NCBI GenBank assembly: GCA_028532985.1
Contig: JANCIK010000007.1
Coordinates: forward strand, 2,170,001 to 2,234,000
DNA length: 64,000 nucleotides
Source of the DNA: Stropharia rugosoannulata
Taxonomy: Eukaryota; Basidiomycota; Agaricomycetes; Agaricales; Strophariaceae
Reading direction: 5' to 3'
The notes beneath the pieces were generated by a model, which was not told where the DNA came from, did no database searches, and worked only from the letters and a program-made list of their open reading frames with translations. The position numbers and the translations under genes were made by a program. Positions 54,765 to 64,000 of this stretch are shown here, piece after piece; position 1 is the stretch's first letter; every line of letters starts with the position of its first letter.

Positions 54765-55457
54765 CTAAACATCTACATGGCGGTAGCGTATTTTGCGTAC
54801 ACGACGCCTAAGTGCAGGGTCAGATGGTATGAGCTCTGCCTCGGGGAACATATATTCGAATGGGACCGATATTTGCATACCCTCTTCTACAAGCGCCAAC
54901 TCCTGCGGCTCCATCAAAAAAGAGATCAGTTCACCGTTGTCATCATCGACACGTGTATTCTCATTGGGTTCGTCATTTTGCTCATCGCGTTTCTGCGCAT
55001 CCTCGATGATTGTTTTGATATCTAGCATGCGGCGGCAGTCAAAGCCTGGGGCCAATTTCTGTCCAGATAATTAGGGACAGTTAAACGAGAGTGGACATGG
55101 GTCTTACTCTATACGCTCGATCGTATTCAATCTGGAGAAACCGATCCCATTGTGCAATCCCTATTAAAGGGCTTGCCACGGCACCAATCGCAGCAGCCAT
55201 GACATCAGCTCGAATCTGTTTTGGTCTATTGAGTGCTGCCCTGGCCCTGCTCAGCCTAGCCCTCAAAGAAAGGGACTCACCTTCGCACTTGCATTATCGT
55301 CGTTGGGCCAACGGTCTTCATACAGCTTGACAACGAGGAGGAAGAACTCCTCTAGGCGATCTTCCAGGTTGGCCTGCTGAAAAAAACCAGCAAGATATGT
55401 TGCAAATTTCCACCGTTGGTACTCATTTCCGAGTGGTTTGACATCACACTGAGACAT
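54765..55457 (-). CDS. Hypothetical protein, 192 aa, next to the KDZ-ULP1 gene
   Basis: Exons 55457-55281, 55215-55108 and 55058-54765 total 579 nt and close in frame. ATG 55457 opens MSQCDVKPLGNEYQRWKFAT, then LEEFFLLVVKLYEDRWPNDD; exon 2 IGAVASPLIGIAQWDRFLQI; exon 3 LAPGFDCRRMLDIKTIIEDA, an acidic stretch, then a basic end (ALRRRVRKIRYRHVDV). It lies 137 bp downstream of the KDZ-ULP1 stop on the same strand, so it may be a companion gene of that element. Intact; family unknown. Confidence 0.6.
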
Positions 55458-55593
55458 GGCTTATGGTGTGGGATTGCGTAGAAGGAGTGGGAAGAGTGGA
55501 AAGAGTGGAGCGACCTTGAATTTCAATTGTGAAGTGCGAATCCCACGAGGCGGAAGAAAGCTGAAACTGAACGTATTGGATATGAAGACGTAA

Positions 55594-58500
55594 TTACATG
55601 GAAGTCGAAACCATGTACATTAGGTTCCCCAACGCGAGTCTCCAAGAAGGCATGTAAGTCTCGTCTATTGTTTCCCCAATAGTAGCATGCCCTCGAAGGA
55701 CAGCCGCGATCCATGCAAGGACCCATAAACCGCAATCGTAACCATTTGTCTGAAGTGGTTTGATCTGATTAAAAAATGTTCTATAAATAAACATGACACG
55801 ATAGCTGTAGGCAAGACATACAGATGCTGGTTTTGCGGCCCAACCAGTGGTTACTGTTGTCATCACATGGCCTGATCGATTTGCGAGTTCGACTAGCCGC
55901 TGGAGAAAGATGGATATGTTCTAGAGTAACTTAGCCACATACAATCATAAAAGACCTAATAGTTCATACCTTCACGTCTTGATTCCATGCTGACCGCCGC
56001 ATACCAAGGCTATCATACAGGAGTACCAACCTCTGCTCAAGGTAAAGAACAGCCAGAACCCAGTGCCGTTCGGACTGCCTATGAATCGGGATTATCCAGA
56101 TTTTCTTCCGCCAGTACTCTCGGCGGTATGTACTCCTCCAAAGTTCTGCGTCAGGTGCCTTGTAGTTGATGCGAACGAGGTCGTATGTCGAGAAGATAAC
56201 ACATTGGCTGGCGGTCTCTAGGTGCTGCGGGTCTTGGCCAATGATTGCTTGCAGGAGGGCAGACAAACCGTTTATACAGATGTCTGTAAGGAGGGCATCT
56301 CGAACAATGACCGTCTGCAGCTCCTTGTCGCTTAGATCAAACGTTCGAATGGGTGAGGATAGATGACTGGGTGTGCGATCAGGAAAAAGAGCGGTGCATC
56401 GCATGATAAATTGAATTATCTTGTCGTCTTTCGATAGGTGATTAACCTAAACAACTTAAGCAGGAAAAGATATAAATTTGAATAAAAACTCACATCTTCT
56501 GCCCATCGGATGCTAATTGCATCATCACTATGCTCCCAAGCCGAGGTATCAGAATTCTCATCCTTGCCGATATTCTCCATCTGAGAAAGTTCAGATAAAA
56601 TTATGGCTTCAGCGGCCTCCTCGCTTGTTGGCAGGTCATGTAGATCAGAATCCACCACGCTGACTTGGATGGCCGCCTTGTCTTCGTCCGAATCCGCATC
56701 GTCCGAATCGTAGCCGTCTTGGTCATCATTTTGGATAGAACGTAACATATGACATGGGTTTAAATGTCCAGTTAACTGTGATACCGTTAGCAGAGCCTCG
56801 GTTGCATGGGTTTTAAAATGACTAGTCAATACGGAATGACTGCTCCATCTTGACTGGAGATGGAGGAGCTGATCGCGATACTGTTGAAGTTGAATGGTGT
56901 ACATATTACCTGTTCATATCAATTTTAAGGTGGTACAATAGCGATGAAGACGAGATCACTTACACGAAGGTACTCTGAGAACCAACTCAACTGCGCCCAA
57001 CTCTCGCCGGAACCAAGCACTGAGATTTGCGGCCTCTGATTCCAGCCGGCTCTCCTCTTCTGCACAGCGATCCAACTTGATGATAGCCCGGATACCCGAA
57101 CGAACATTAGGGTCAACTAGCCATGGCTGGGGAGCAGTGTTAGACGCAGAGATCCACACATCCTCCATGAGATCGGAATGGTCACTGAGTTCGGCTAGCT
57201 TGGTGGGTAGAGGAAGTGGTAGCGGTATATTCCAAGTAGGATCATTCAGGCTGTGAAGTTTGGCACAATAGGAATTGAACTTTCTAACGGCTGTAACAAG
57301 CGCTGGTGCCCGACGAGAGATTGCTTTCCGTGTTTGCTGGTGTAGTTTGGTTCCTAGTGATATGTGAGAAATTGCACGTACATAAATGTATAGTTAACTT
57401 ACCTAGACTTAGACTTCGACCACCGACGGCTTGATCAAGTCTGTCCCACTCAAAAAAACTTTCAATGGCTCGCCTTCGAATGTTGATCTTGAGATCACGA
57501 GCCATGAGAAGGGTACGAACGAAATCTAAACTCGCTCCCTTCAGGTCCGGGTAGGTATCGCACATGTTGAGAGACACATAAAGGGATTCGACTTTGGTCG
57601 CAAACATCTGGTGCATGTCGTATAGCTTAGAGAGAATTTCTGCGGATTCCTTGGGGGCCGCCGACATCGCTAGCATGGATTTTGCAGTGTCAATGGCCTT
57701 TTCAACGTTTTCAAGATCGGCCTGGAGACTTAGAATGGTATCCAGTTCCTTTTTTAGTCTGGCCGGTGCATCTAGCATAGAAAATGAGCATTTCTAACTC
57801 CCCCTTGCATAAAAACAAGTGTACTTACGCGCTCGGATGGACAATTGTGCCGCCTTTTGAAGCTCCCATTGAGCCCGTAGGACGCTTTCATCGACATCAC
57901 ATTGTTCAAGGACTTCTCTGGCTTTCTTACTCTGGTCCTTGATACCCAACTTCTGGCGACGTTTGAGCCAATCACCGAGGTCAGCCCTAAGGTCAATGGC
58001 TATTGCAGACAGCTGCCGATCCGTAAGCCAGATCCGACGGGCGCGCTAAGTTTTAAGGAGTATTCGATCAAACAAAGAATTGGAGAGCTGACAAGTCTAC
58101 ACACCGATGATGTTCTCACAATAGGGATAAGTTTTCGCAGTCGGGACCATGTTTGTTCAACACCCTCCCCGTCAGTCAACCCTAAGCCTTTACAGAGCCG
58201 AGGATTATATATCAACTGGCATGACCATTGATGTCCGTATGCATGCATAGCTGTTGTTACGAACTGGACGCGAGAATGTATGCGAGATGGTAGTATATCG
58301 TACTTGATTTGAATAGTTCATATTAGATAACCTTTGCATGTAGAATAAATGACTTACCATCTGAATACTACGGTCCAAAACACACCCAATATCATACAAT
58401 ACAGTCGCTGTAGCATGCGATGGGATTGATTCGAAAAACCACAAAATAAGAGCGATTGCGTATTTCTGCTGCTCTCCGGGGGTATCAATGTTCGCGAAGA

Positions 58501-59145
58501 ACAGAGGTATGTCATGACGGCAGACAAGAGACATCCAACCCATATCATCGTATCGGCCCTGACTGGATAAGGTCTTCTTTTTATCTCCATCGGCGGCATC
58601 ATGAGAACGTTCACATTCATCGACTGCTGAATCGGGAACCTTGGGAGCGCGTTTCTTCGAAGGCGACTTTCTTGCATTTACTATTATGTCACCAACAGCA
58701 TCGACAAATTCTTTGGGAATTACATGTTTCGGATCATGGAATGCGATACTTTCACCTCCTGACGTAAGGTGACGGTGGTGAAAGTTTCCATCGGTGGCGA
58801 TTTGAAAATCTCCACCACTAATAATCAATATAAATTCGTCAATATTGTATCTGTTGTATAAAAATTAACAAAATCATACTCTTCCAAAGGCCGGCCGTAG
58901 GTCGCACCGCCAAAGCAAGCAGGACAAAGTTGTCGGAGAGATCTTGCGCATTCAGCGCGCAAATCAGGTTCTTTATCTGGACTCATAGTTTCGTTGAGAA
59001 TTGCTACAGGGGATGGCTTTGGCATAGCTGGGGTAGCAGGAGACAGAATTGGGTCAAATGGGATTGGAGGGCCTGCAGCAGTAGTAGCATCAGTTGCGCG
59101 GTGGGTCTGCAGATAATCATCAGCCTGCTCCAACAACGATTCCGT
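55594..59145 (-). pseudogene. KDZ transposase catalytic part fused to a ULP1-like protease (C-terminal half of the gene at 4985)
   Basis: Begins mid-codon after the LTR (ESLLEQADDYLQTHRATD). Cys motif LCPACFGGATYG; DDE-type core QIATDGNFHHRHLT, RHDIPLFFANIDTPGEQQKY and VLYDIGCVLDRSIQ; then HAYGHQWSCQLIYNPR, GLTDGEGVEQTWSRLRKL; a long helical region (57950-56930); an acidic linker (YDSDDADSDEDKAA); and a C48/ULP1-like peptidase: His in RHWVLAVL, Asp in LLYDSLGM, Gln and Cys in LQTNGYDCGLWVLAWI. Stop at 55594. Introns are many and short (for example near 58860-58810 and 55822-55766). ULP1-type proteases cut SUMO-like tags; fusion to a transposase suggests it modifies SUMOylated host or transposase proteins, which is inference. 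Cut off from its promoter and CxC1 half. Confidence 0.85.
59142..59145 (-). repeat. Target-site duplication ACGG, right copy (inverted)
   Basis: CCGT on plus, ACGG on minus, directly after the LTR end CCTCACA. Same four bases as 5972-5975. Confidence 0.85.
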
Positions 59146-60362
59146 TGTGAGGTCTACTGCGTAGCTAGACTCGAAATCGCGAAACACAACACACACACAC
59201 ACCCAGCGGAGCGAGATCCTATCCCTTAGATCGAGCGAACGCCCTCAACTAAATGGCTAGTATAATCTATGCTCTGCTCTGGTTCCCGTTCTGGGCGTGC
59301 GATGCACGCACCTCGTGTCCTCTAGTCTTTGTAATAGCAAGTAGTGCCTGCAAGTTCGTTTGTAAGGAGGGGTTTAATTCTAGTAAATCTCGGATAGAGC
59401 CCGGTTGCTAGTGGCGTGCGCAAAGCAAAATGATAAATGAAATAAGTTGTTTTTAGCGAACGGCTTCGCTGCGCGCACTTCCGGGTCCGGTGACCTCGTA
59501 CAATGTGCAGACTCTCCAAAGTCCAATAATCCAAGACTCTCCAAAGTCTTTCACCCGGCGGTGCAGTCTCACAGTCTAAACACTACAGTGCGAGTTTCCA
59601 TACACGGTTGTACTGACTCCTCACTGAGCTCTCCAAATGACCCGGTGGTCAGAAGCTATCCAAAACTCCTATGATTCACAAACACTTCACAGTTAAAACC
59701 CTAACAAAAGCTAAACACAGCCCGCTGACGGCCTGGGACAGAACCCAGCACACAGATCTAGTGGGTAGACAATTGCTTGGATTACTATAGACAAGGATAC
59801 AGGTTTATATGCAATGCGCGCATGTGTACTAATAATAAGGTAAAGTAAATACTAGCAACGCGCGGCCAAAGGTCCGCGCATCGCATCCGGGCTTCCCTTC
59901 GAGTGTCCTGATCCCTTGGCACTCGCTGCGCGCATGTCGGTCGTTCCCTCGGGCTTTTGCGCGTCTTTTGATGCGCGCCGCCACGGTCACATGATGTGTG
60001 GACTTAGGCAAATTCTGCCTTTGCGATGCGCGCACATGAGATGCATGCACAGCCCTTCACACCGCCCTTGGTACTCGCTCAGCTGTACTCACACTGCACT
60101 TGGCCGGTGCTTAACCGTTCTACGCACACCTGATCGCTCGCACGGATGGTCAAACTATGCACTTTTTAGACTGTGCAGCTCGCTGACCAATCCCTCTCGC
60201 GATACGGAGCGCGCAGGCGCTTATAGTCATGATGCTCGCGCGCTGATAGCTATAGACTATGAGGCAGGCTCAACTCTAGTCTCTCTGTGTTTCCCGCGCG
60301 CAGCTATCCCACTAATGGGCCTTCTGACTGTTTACACCCGTAGCCAAAAAGCAGCCCTGTCA
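59146..60362 (-). repeat. 3' LTR of the outer element, inverted, 1217 bp
   Basis: On the minus strand it runs TGACAGGG (60362) to GACCTCACA (59146), the same length as 5976-7192. A PPT lies directly upstream in its own orientation (60363 onward), which identifies it as a 3' LTR and not a 5' or solo LTR. Confidence 0.92.
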
Positions 60363-60398
60363 TCTCCCCCCCACTAAAATCTTGACTGTCCTCAGTCA
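60363..60398 (-). promoter_or_regulatory. Polypurine tract and hairpin before the inverted 3' LTR
   Basis: The minus strand reads TGACTGAGGACAGTCA (60398-60383), then AGATTTTAGTGGGGGGGAGA and the LTR. The hairpin is identical to that of the nested element at 12121-12136. Confidence 0.75.
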
Positions 60399-60428
60399 AC
60401 TTCAGATGCGCGCATCGCTTCTATAGTA

Positions 60429-61250
60429 CAGTCATTCACCGGTCAATGGGGCACCCAAATTTAGTTCCGCCATTGCACCCCATTTCTGGATGCTTATATT
60501 TGGGAAATGTGCTAGTCTCATGTATTAACATGTAAACAATACTAATACATAGTAATTATACTTCAAAGATGCTGAGGAAGGCATATCGAGGCCTACTTGT
60601 CGAAAGTTCCTTTATCAGTGCTATCCCGGTCAATGGTTCAATGTCACACCTGCCTTATATGGCTGCTTAGTCACTATCATGGGCTGCCTCACACAGAATG
60701 ATTATCATCATTGATAAATGCCTCTCCGTCATCTTTAACCTCAACTTCTCGTACTTTGAGCACTGTCATTCTGAGATGCAGCAATTTTTTGTCACCCTGT
60801 TGCCCTGTGGTGAAGTTATAGAGGCCCTAGATAAAGTGCATTTCCAAATATGGCAGCTGTGACATTTTGTGACACGGGTAACTTTCCTCCTATCCATCGC
60901 AGATAATACTACTATTTTGTACATTTAGAAGGCACCCTTATACCAGATTCTACAAGGATTATCTATATAGACTACTACTGGCCTATGAACCTGTCTGGGG
61001 TATGAAATTATGCAGCTTTAGTAAATAGAAAGTCACAGTGAATATTTTAAAATTCAAAATAAATGGATTATCCCATCAATTCATGCATATCATTGTATCA
61101 GCTGGATAGAAATATATAAAACTCCTAGAGTATGTGAATAAACTACAGCCGAGTATATGTTGTTAATTTCTTGATGAAAGAAAAACAAATGAGCTTGAAA
61201 TTCCGCTATGACCCATTGACCGGGACAACCCAGTGACCGGTGAATGACTG
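60429..61250. mobile_element. TA-flanked MITE, 822 bp
   Basis: Perfect 17-bp terminal repeats CAGTCATTCACCGGTCA at 60429 and, inverted, ending at 61250; TA on both sides (60427-60428, 61251-61252). The interior is AT-rich with no transposase, fitting a Tc1/mariner-type MITE. The TIR differs from that of the 2132-3174 element. It sits in the retroelement interior about 66 bp from the 3' LTR. Confidence 0.88.
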
Positions 61251-61252
61251 TA

Positions 61253-61602
61253 GCAGTCCACTATTTTCCCCATCCTACTGTGTCCTGGCTTAGTTACTGC
61301 CGTCTGTGGCTTACCCAGTGCCCCCCCCTTCTTCCTACATCCTATCTCTATTCGGCGCCCTGATTTCCCCCCCTCGGACACTCCTTACTGGGCCTCTACC
61401 GAACTAGACTTGTTTTAGACCAACCCTTCGTCCGCGCGCACCGCGCCTATCGCTTGTTTTCTAATCTCTTACTCCTAATGGTCCCATTATTACTATTTCG
61501 GGCCAGCCTACATCCCTTCTCGAGTCACCTTCTTGATCAAGCCTTGCCCTTTCCTTTTCTGGGCCCTGCTAGTTCTTCCTTTTTACTGCACGCTATTCTA
61601 GT
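61253..61602 (+). other. Promoter-like region of the 61603 gene
   Basis: Pyrimidine-rich plus strand (CCCCCCCTTCTTCC, CCTTTCCTTTTC) leading to ATG 61603. CT-rich leaders are common upstream of fungal genes. No clear TATA box. Contains GTCCGCGCGCACCGCGCC, similar to the element's recurrent motif. Confidence 0.4.
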
Positions 61603-63928
61603 ATGTCGCCGGTAAGTTTATTCGACATGCGCTCATCGCCGTTCAGCTTCTCTCATGCTCCAGAATTTTCCTTCACTATTCTTTCCTGGGTATATAACAA
61701 GGTCCTCTGCCCCTCCCGTTCTTTCTTTCTCTCGCTTCCCTCTCTAAATCCCTACCGCTTTCCTCTTTTACTTCTCCAAACTGGACCACAAGACGTTCAT
61801 GGGCTTCAGAAAGGCTTTCTCTTTTATCGCGCAGCGCACCGAGGATCGCGAACGCGATGGCATCGACCGTTTCCACCGCCTGCGCCCAGCCCTTACCAAT
61901 TTCGCCGCGCTCGAAGACTTAGGCGACCTTGACACTCTTGACGCTGCCCAAGCGTCGCTTTTCAACAGCTATCGGGACGCACTGGGCGCGGGTCTCACAG
62001 CGCATGTCCTAGCTTTTCCTCAGGACCTGTCCCATCATGCTGGCATTCGAGAACTTGCCCTTATTCTTTCTATTCTGAGTCTGAACGATAGCAACGCCTC
62101 CTTTGGTTGGGACTCCCAGGACCCCCCTAGGCGGGCAGTGTGGTACTCAGAGCCTACCCACGAACCGGTGCGCCCTTTTCTTTCTTCATTTTTCTTCTTC
62201 ACTCCACTTACATTCGATGCGCGCTTTTCATTCCCTAGCTTCTCTCGTACCAGGGGGCTTTCGCCACCGCCTTCCTTCCGCTCTGGGTTCCTGGAGACAA
62301 GCCTGAGCCTCGTCTTCAATGCGTGCCCTTAGCGTCGACGGGACCCGACGTAGCGATGGGAGAGTCCTCTGGAAGCGGGACAGTTATGGAGGCCGCCCCT
62401 GCACCTCCCATTGAAGAGAGGCGCGCCTCGCCTTCGTCAACTCCGCCCCCTCCTTCTCCAGACCCCGCGCCCACCGAGCCCACTCCCGCCGTGCCTGCAA
62501 AGCGCAAGCGCGCCTCGCCTTCACCGACTCCACCTCCGCCGTCCCCGGACCCTGTCCCCCTCCCAAGTCCAATCCCCGCGCCCCCTCCTAGTCGAGCACA
62601 GGCACTTGTCGCTCCCACTGGCTCTAAGCCTTCTAAACGCAAGCGCGCCACGCCCGTCCCCATTTCTTCCCTACCCGTGCCCCCCATTCCTATGGCTAAG
62701 CGTGCGCGCTCCGCAGCCGCTGACCCTGGTAATGTTCTTTTGATTACGGGACTCCTCCTTCTTCTTGACGCTTTTACAGTGATTCAAGAGGCCGTTGCTG
62801 GTCCTTCGCGTACGCGCCCATCCGCCCCTCCTCCCAAGAAACGCGCGTCGCGCACTAAAGTGGTGCCTTTGGAGATGGTCCCCAGTGGTCTCCCCGAGCT
62901 TCCTCGCCTGGTCGGCGTGGACAGCTCAAAAGTTGCCTACCAGTCAACTTATCCCATCTTTAACCTTCTCCCCGGCGTCTATTCAGCTTCGCTCGCTCTG
63001 GCTGGCAGGCCTTTACCTGACGCCATCCAGATGCGCCAGTTGCCTTCACAAGAGCAGCTGAGTGCTGCCGTGATCGTACGTTTTGTGTTTCCTTTCAAAA
63101 TTTTGTGTTATCTAACTCTTTCAACACTAGCCCGGGTTTTCTTGTTCTCTTTGCGGGCGCCCTCAAGACGAATCTTCTGACACCACTTCTCACAAGTCAT
63201 TTTGTCTCCTGCGCGGTCCTGGCAGGAAATGCGCCAGCTGTCGCTTGAGCAATCAGGGCCCTTGCCTCCATACGATGACTAGTGTCGAACTCGACAGTGC
63301 CCTTGAGGGGACTTCTGGTTGGCATCGGACTTCTCCTCGTGGTATGCACGCATCTTTTATCTTTTCTTTCTATTTCACTGACTTCCTCTTCTTTTCAGAG
63401 CTTCAAGCTTCCTTCGCCCGTCTCGAGGCCTATGGTCAGCAGGCGCGCGCCGTGGAAGAGTCCCGCCGAGGCCTTCAGCGCCTTTACTTCGCAGAGCTGA
63501 TCCAGCTCGTCCAGCTCGCGCAGGCTATGGCTGCGACCCTCCCCACAAACGTCGTGATTGGTGCGCGCTTCTCCGATTGTGAGACTTTCGATGCGTTGCG
63601 TCATATGGATCTCTCAGCTCTCTGCGCGTCCTACGATGCTCTATGCCAGCCTCTGGACCCCGACCATCCGGTCGACTTCATTCCCTCCTCCTCCTTTTAC
63701 GATCCCGCGCACCCTCGTCAAGACCCTTCGTCCTTCATCCCCGCCCCCCAACCTTCTAAAGCTTCCAAGGTCCGCGCATCGGTTCCCAAAAGCAAGGGCA
63801 AGGGCAAAGGCAAAGGCAAGGCGCCTATTCGGTCCTACAAGTCTTCTCCCATCGTTGTTGACGACTCGAGCCCCGAGGCCTCCGCTGACGAAGAAGTTGT
63901 CAACGAGGGCGACAATATGGAGACCTGA
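61603..63928 (+). CDS. Gene antisense to the retroelement, Pro-rich with nuclear-type basic clusters
   Basis: Exons 61603-61611, 61793-62167, 62254-62728, 62780-63075 and 63226-63282 join to 1212 nt (403 aa) with GT..AG borders and closed phase. MSP/TFMGFRKAFSFIAQR; helical RFHRLRPALTNFAALEDLGD; two Pro/Ser-rich repeats with AKRKRASPSPTPPPP and PSKRKRATPVPI; AKRARSAAA; then GLPELPRLVGVDSSKVAYQS and QLSLEQSGPLPPYDD, stop TAG 63280-63282. Just beyond, one frame away, coding resumes: TSVELDSALEGTSGWHRTSP, intron, LQASFARLEAYGQQARAVEE, FAELIQLVQLAQAMA, a GKGKGKGK tract and an acidic end at 63928. I suspect a 1-nt lesion near 63278 in a longer protein. Four KR clusters suggest a nuclear protein; function unknown. 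It lies antisense to the LTR at 59146. Confidence 0.6.
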
Positions 63929-64000
63929 GTCTTGCTGCGGGACGCGCGTTTTGACCTTTAATTTTCTTTATGTATTTTCTTCTTGTACCCTCCCTTACTA

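Overview
The window looks like a repeat-rich, transposon-dense segment of a mushroom-forming basidiomycete (Agaricomycete) chromosome. Genes are broken by many short introns (about 45-90 nt, GT..AG). The recognisable protein families are KDZ transposases with CxC1 and CxC2 cysteine clusters, a HET-domain protein, a MYND zinc finger, and Ty3/gypsy-type gag-pol. There are no bacterial operons, rRNA genes or CRISPR arrays. I could run no database search. Family names rest on motifs I can see, and exon borders are exact only where I say the reading frame closes.

Layout. 1-1385: 5' part of a HET-type gene on the minus strand, an inverted copy of 35470-37400. 2132-3174: a TA-flanked Tc1/mariner-like non-autonomous element. 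4985-5975: N-terminal half of a CxC1 KDZ transposase gene. 5976-about 20820: a gypsy-like LTR retrotransposon with 5' LTR, PBS, gag, protease, RT/RNase H and integrase on plus, followed by three antisense (minus-strand) genes. A second, gag-only LTR element is nested in it at 9393-12647. 21306-25079: a decayed CxC2 KDZ transposase gene. 25767-29508: small lineage-specific genes and a pseudogene. 29520-35470: gene-poor repeats. 36996-38958: the main HET gene, broken by one stop codon. 38960-43830: gene-poor repeats. 43960-48958: a multi-exon gene disrupted by a 1053-bp element. 49724-54610: a MYND gene, a small basic protein and hypothetical genes. 54765-55457: a small intact gene. 55594-59145: the C-terminal half of a KDZ gene fused to a ULP1-like protease, on minus. 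59146-60362: a second copy of the 1217-bp LTR, on minus. 60363-64000: retroelement interior, with a TA-flanked MITE and another gene antisense to the element.

The central result is that the two KDZ halves (4985-5975 plus; 59145-55594 minus) are one gene. The LTR at 5976-7192 is preceded by ACGG. The minus-strand LTR at 59146-60362 is followed, in its own direction, by ACGG, and joining the flanks with one ACGG continues the KDZ reading frame. So one LTR retrotransposon inserted into one KDZ-ULP1 gene. A later rearrangement, most simply an inversion of more than 38 kb with one breakpoint inside the retrotransposon near 20.8-21.3 kb, turned the right half around. Undoing it puts the 61603-63928 gene beside the three antisense genes at 17914-20814. 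The original element would then be very large (at least about 14 kb without its nested insert), with a long antisense gene module between integrase and the 3' LTR.

The nested gag-only element shares PBS, gag homology, a pre-PPT hairpin and 4-bp target duplications with its host element, so it is probably mobilised by that family.
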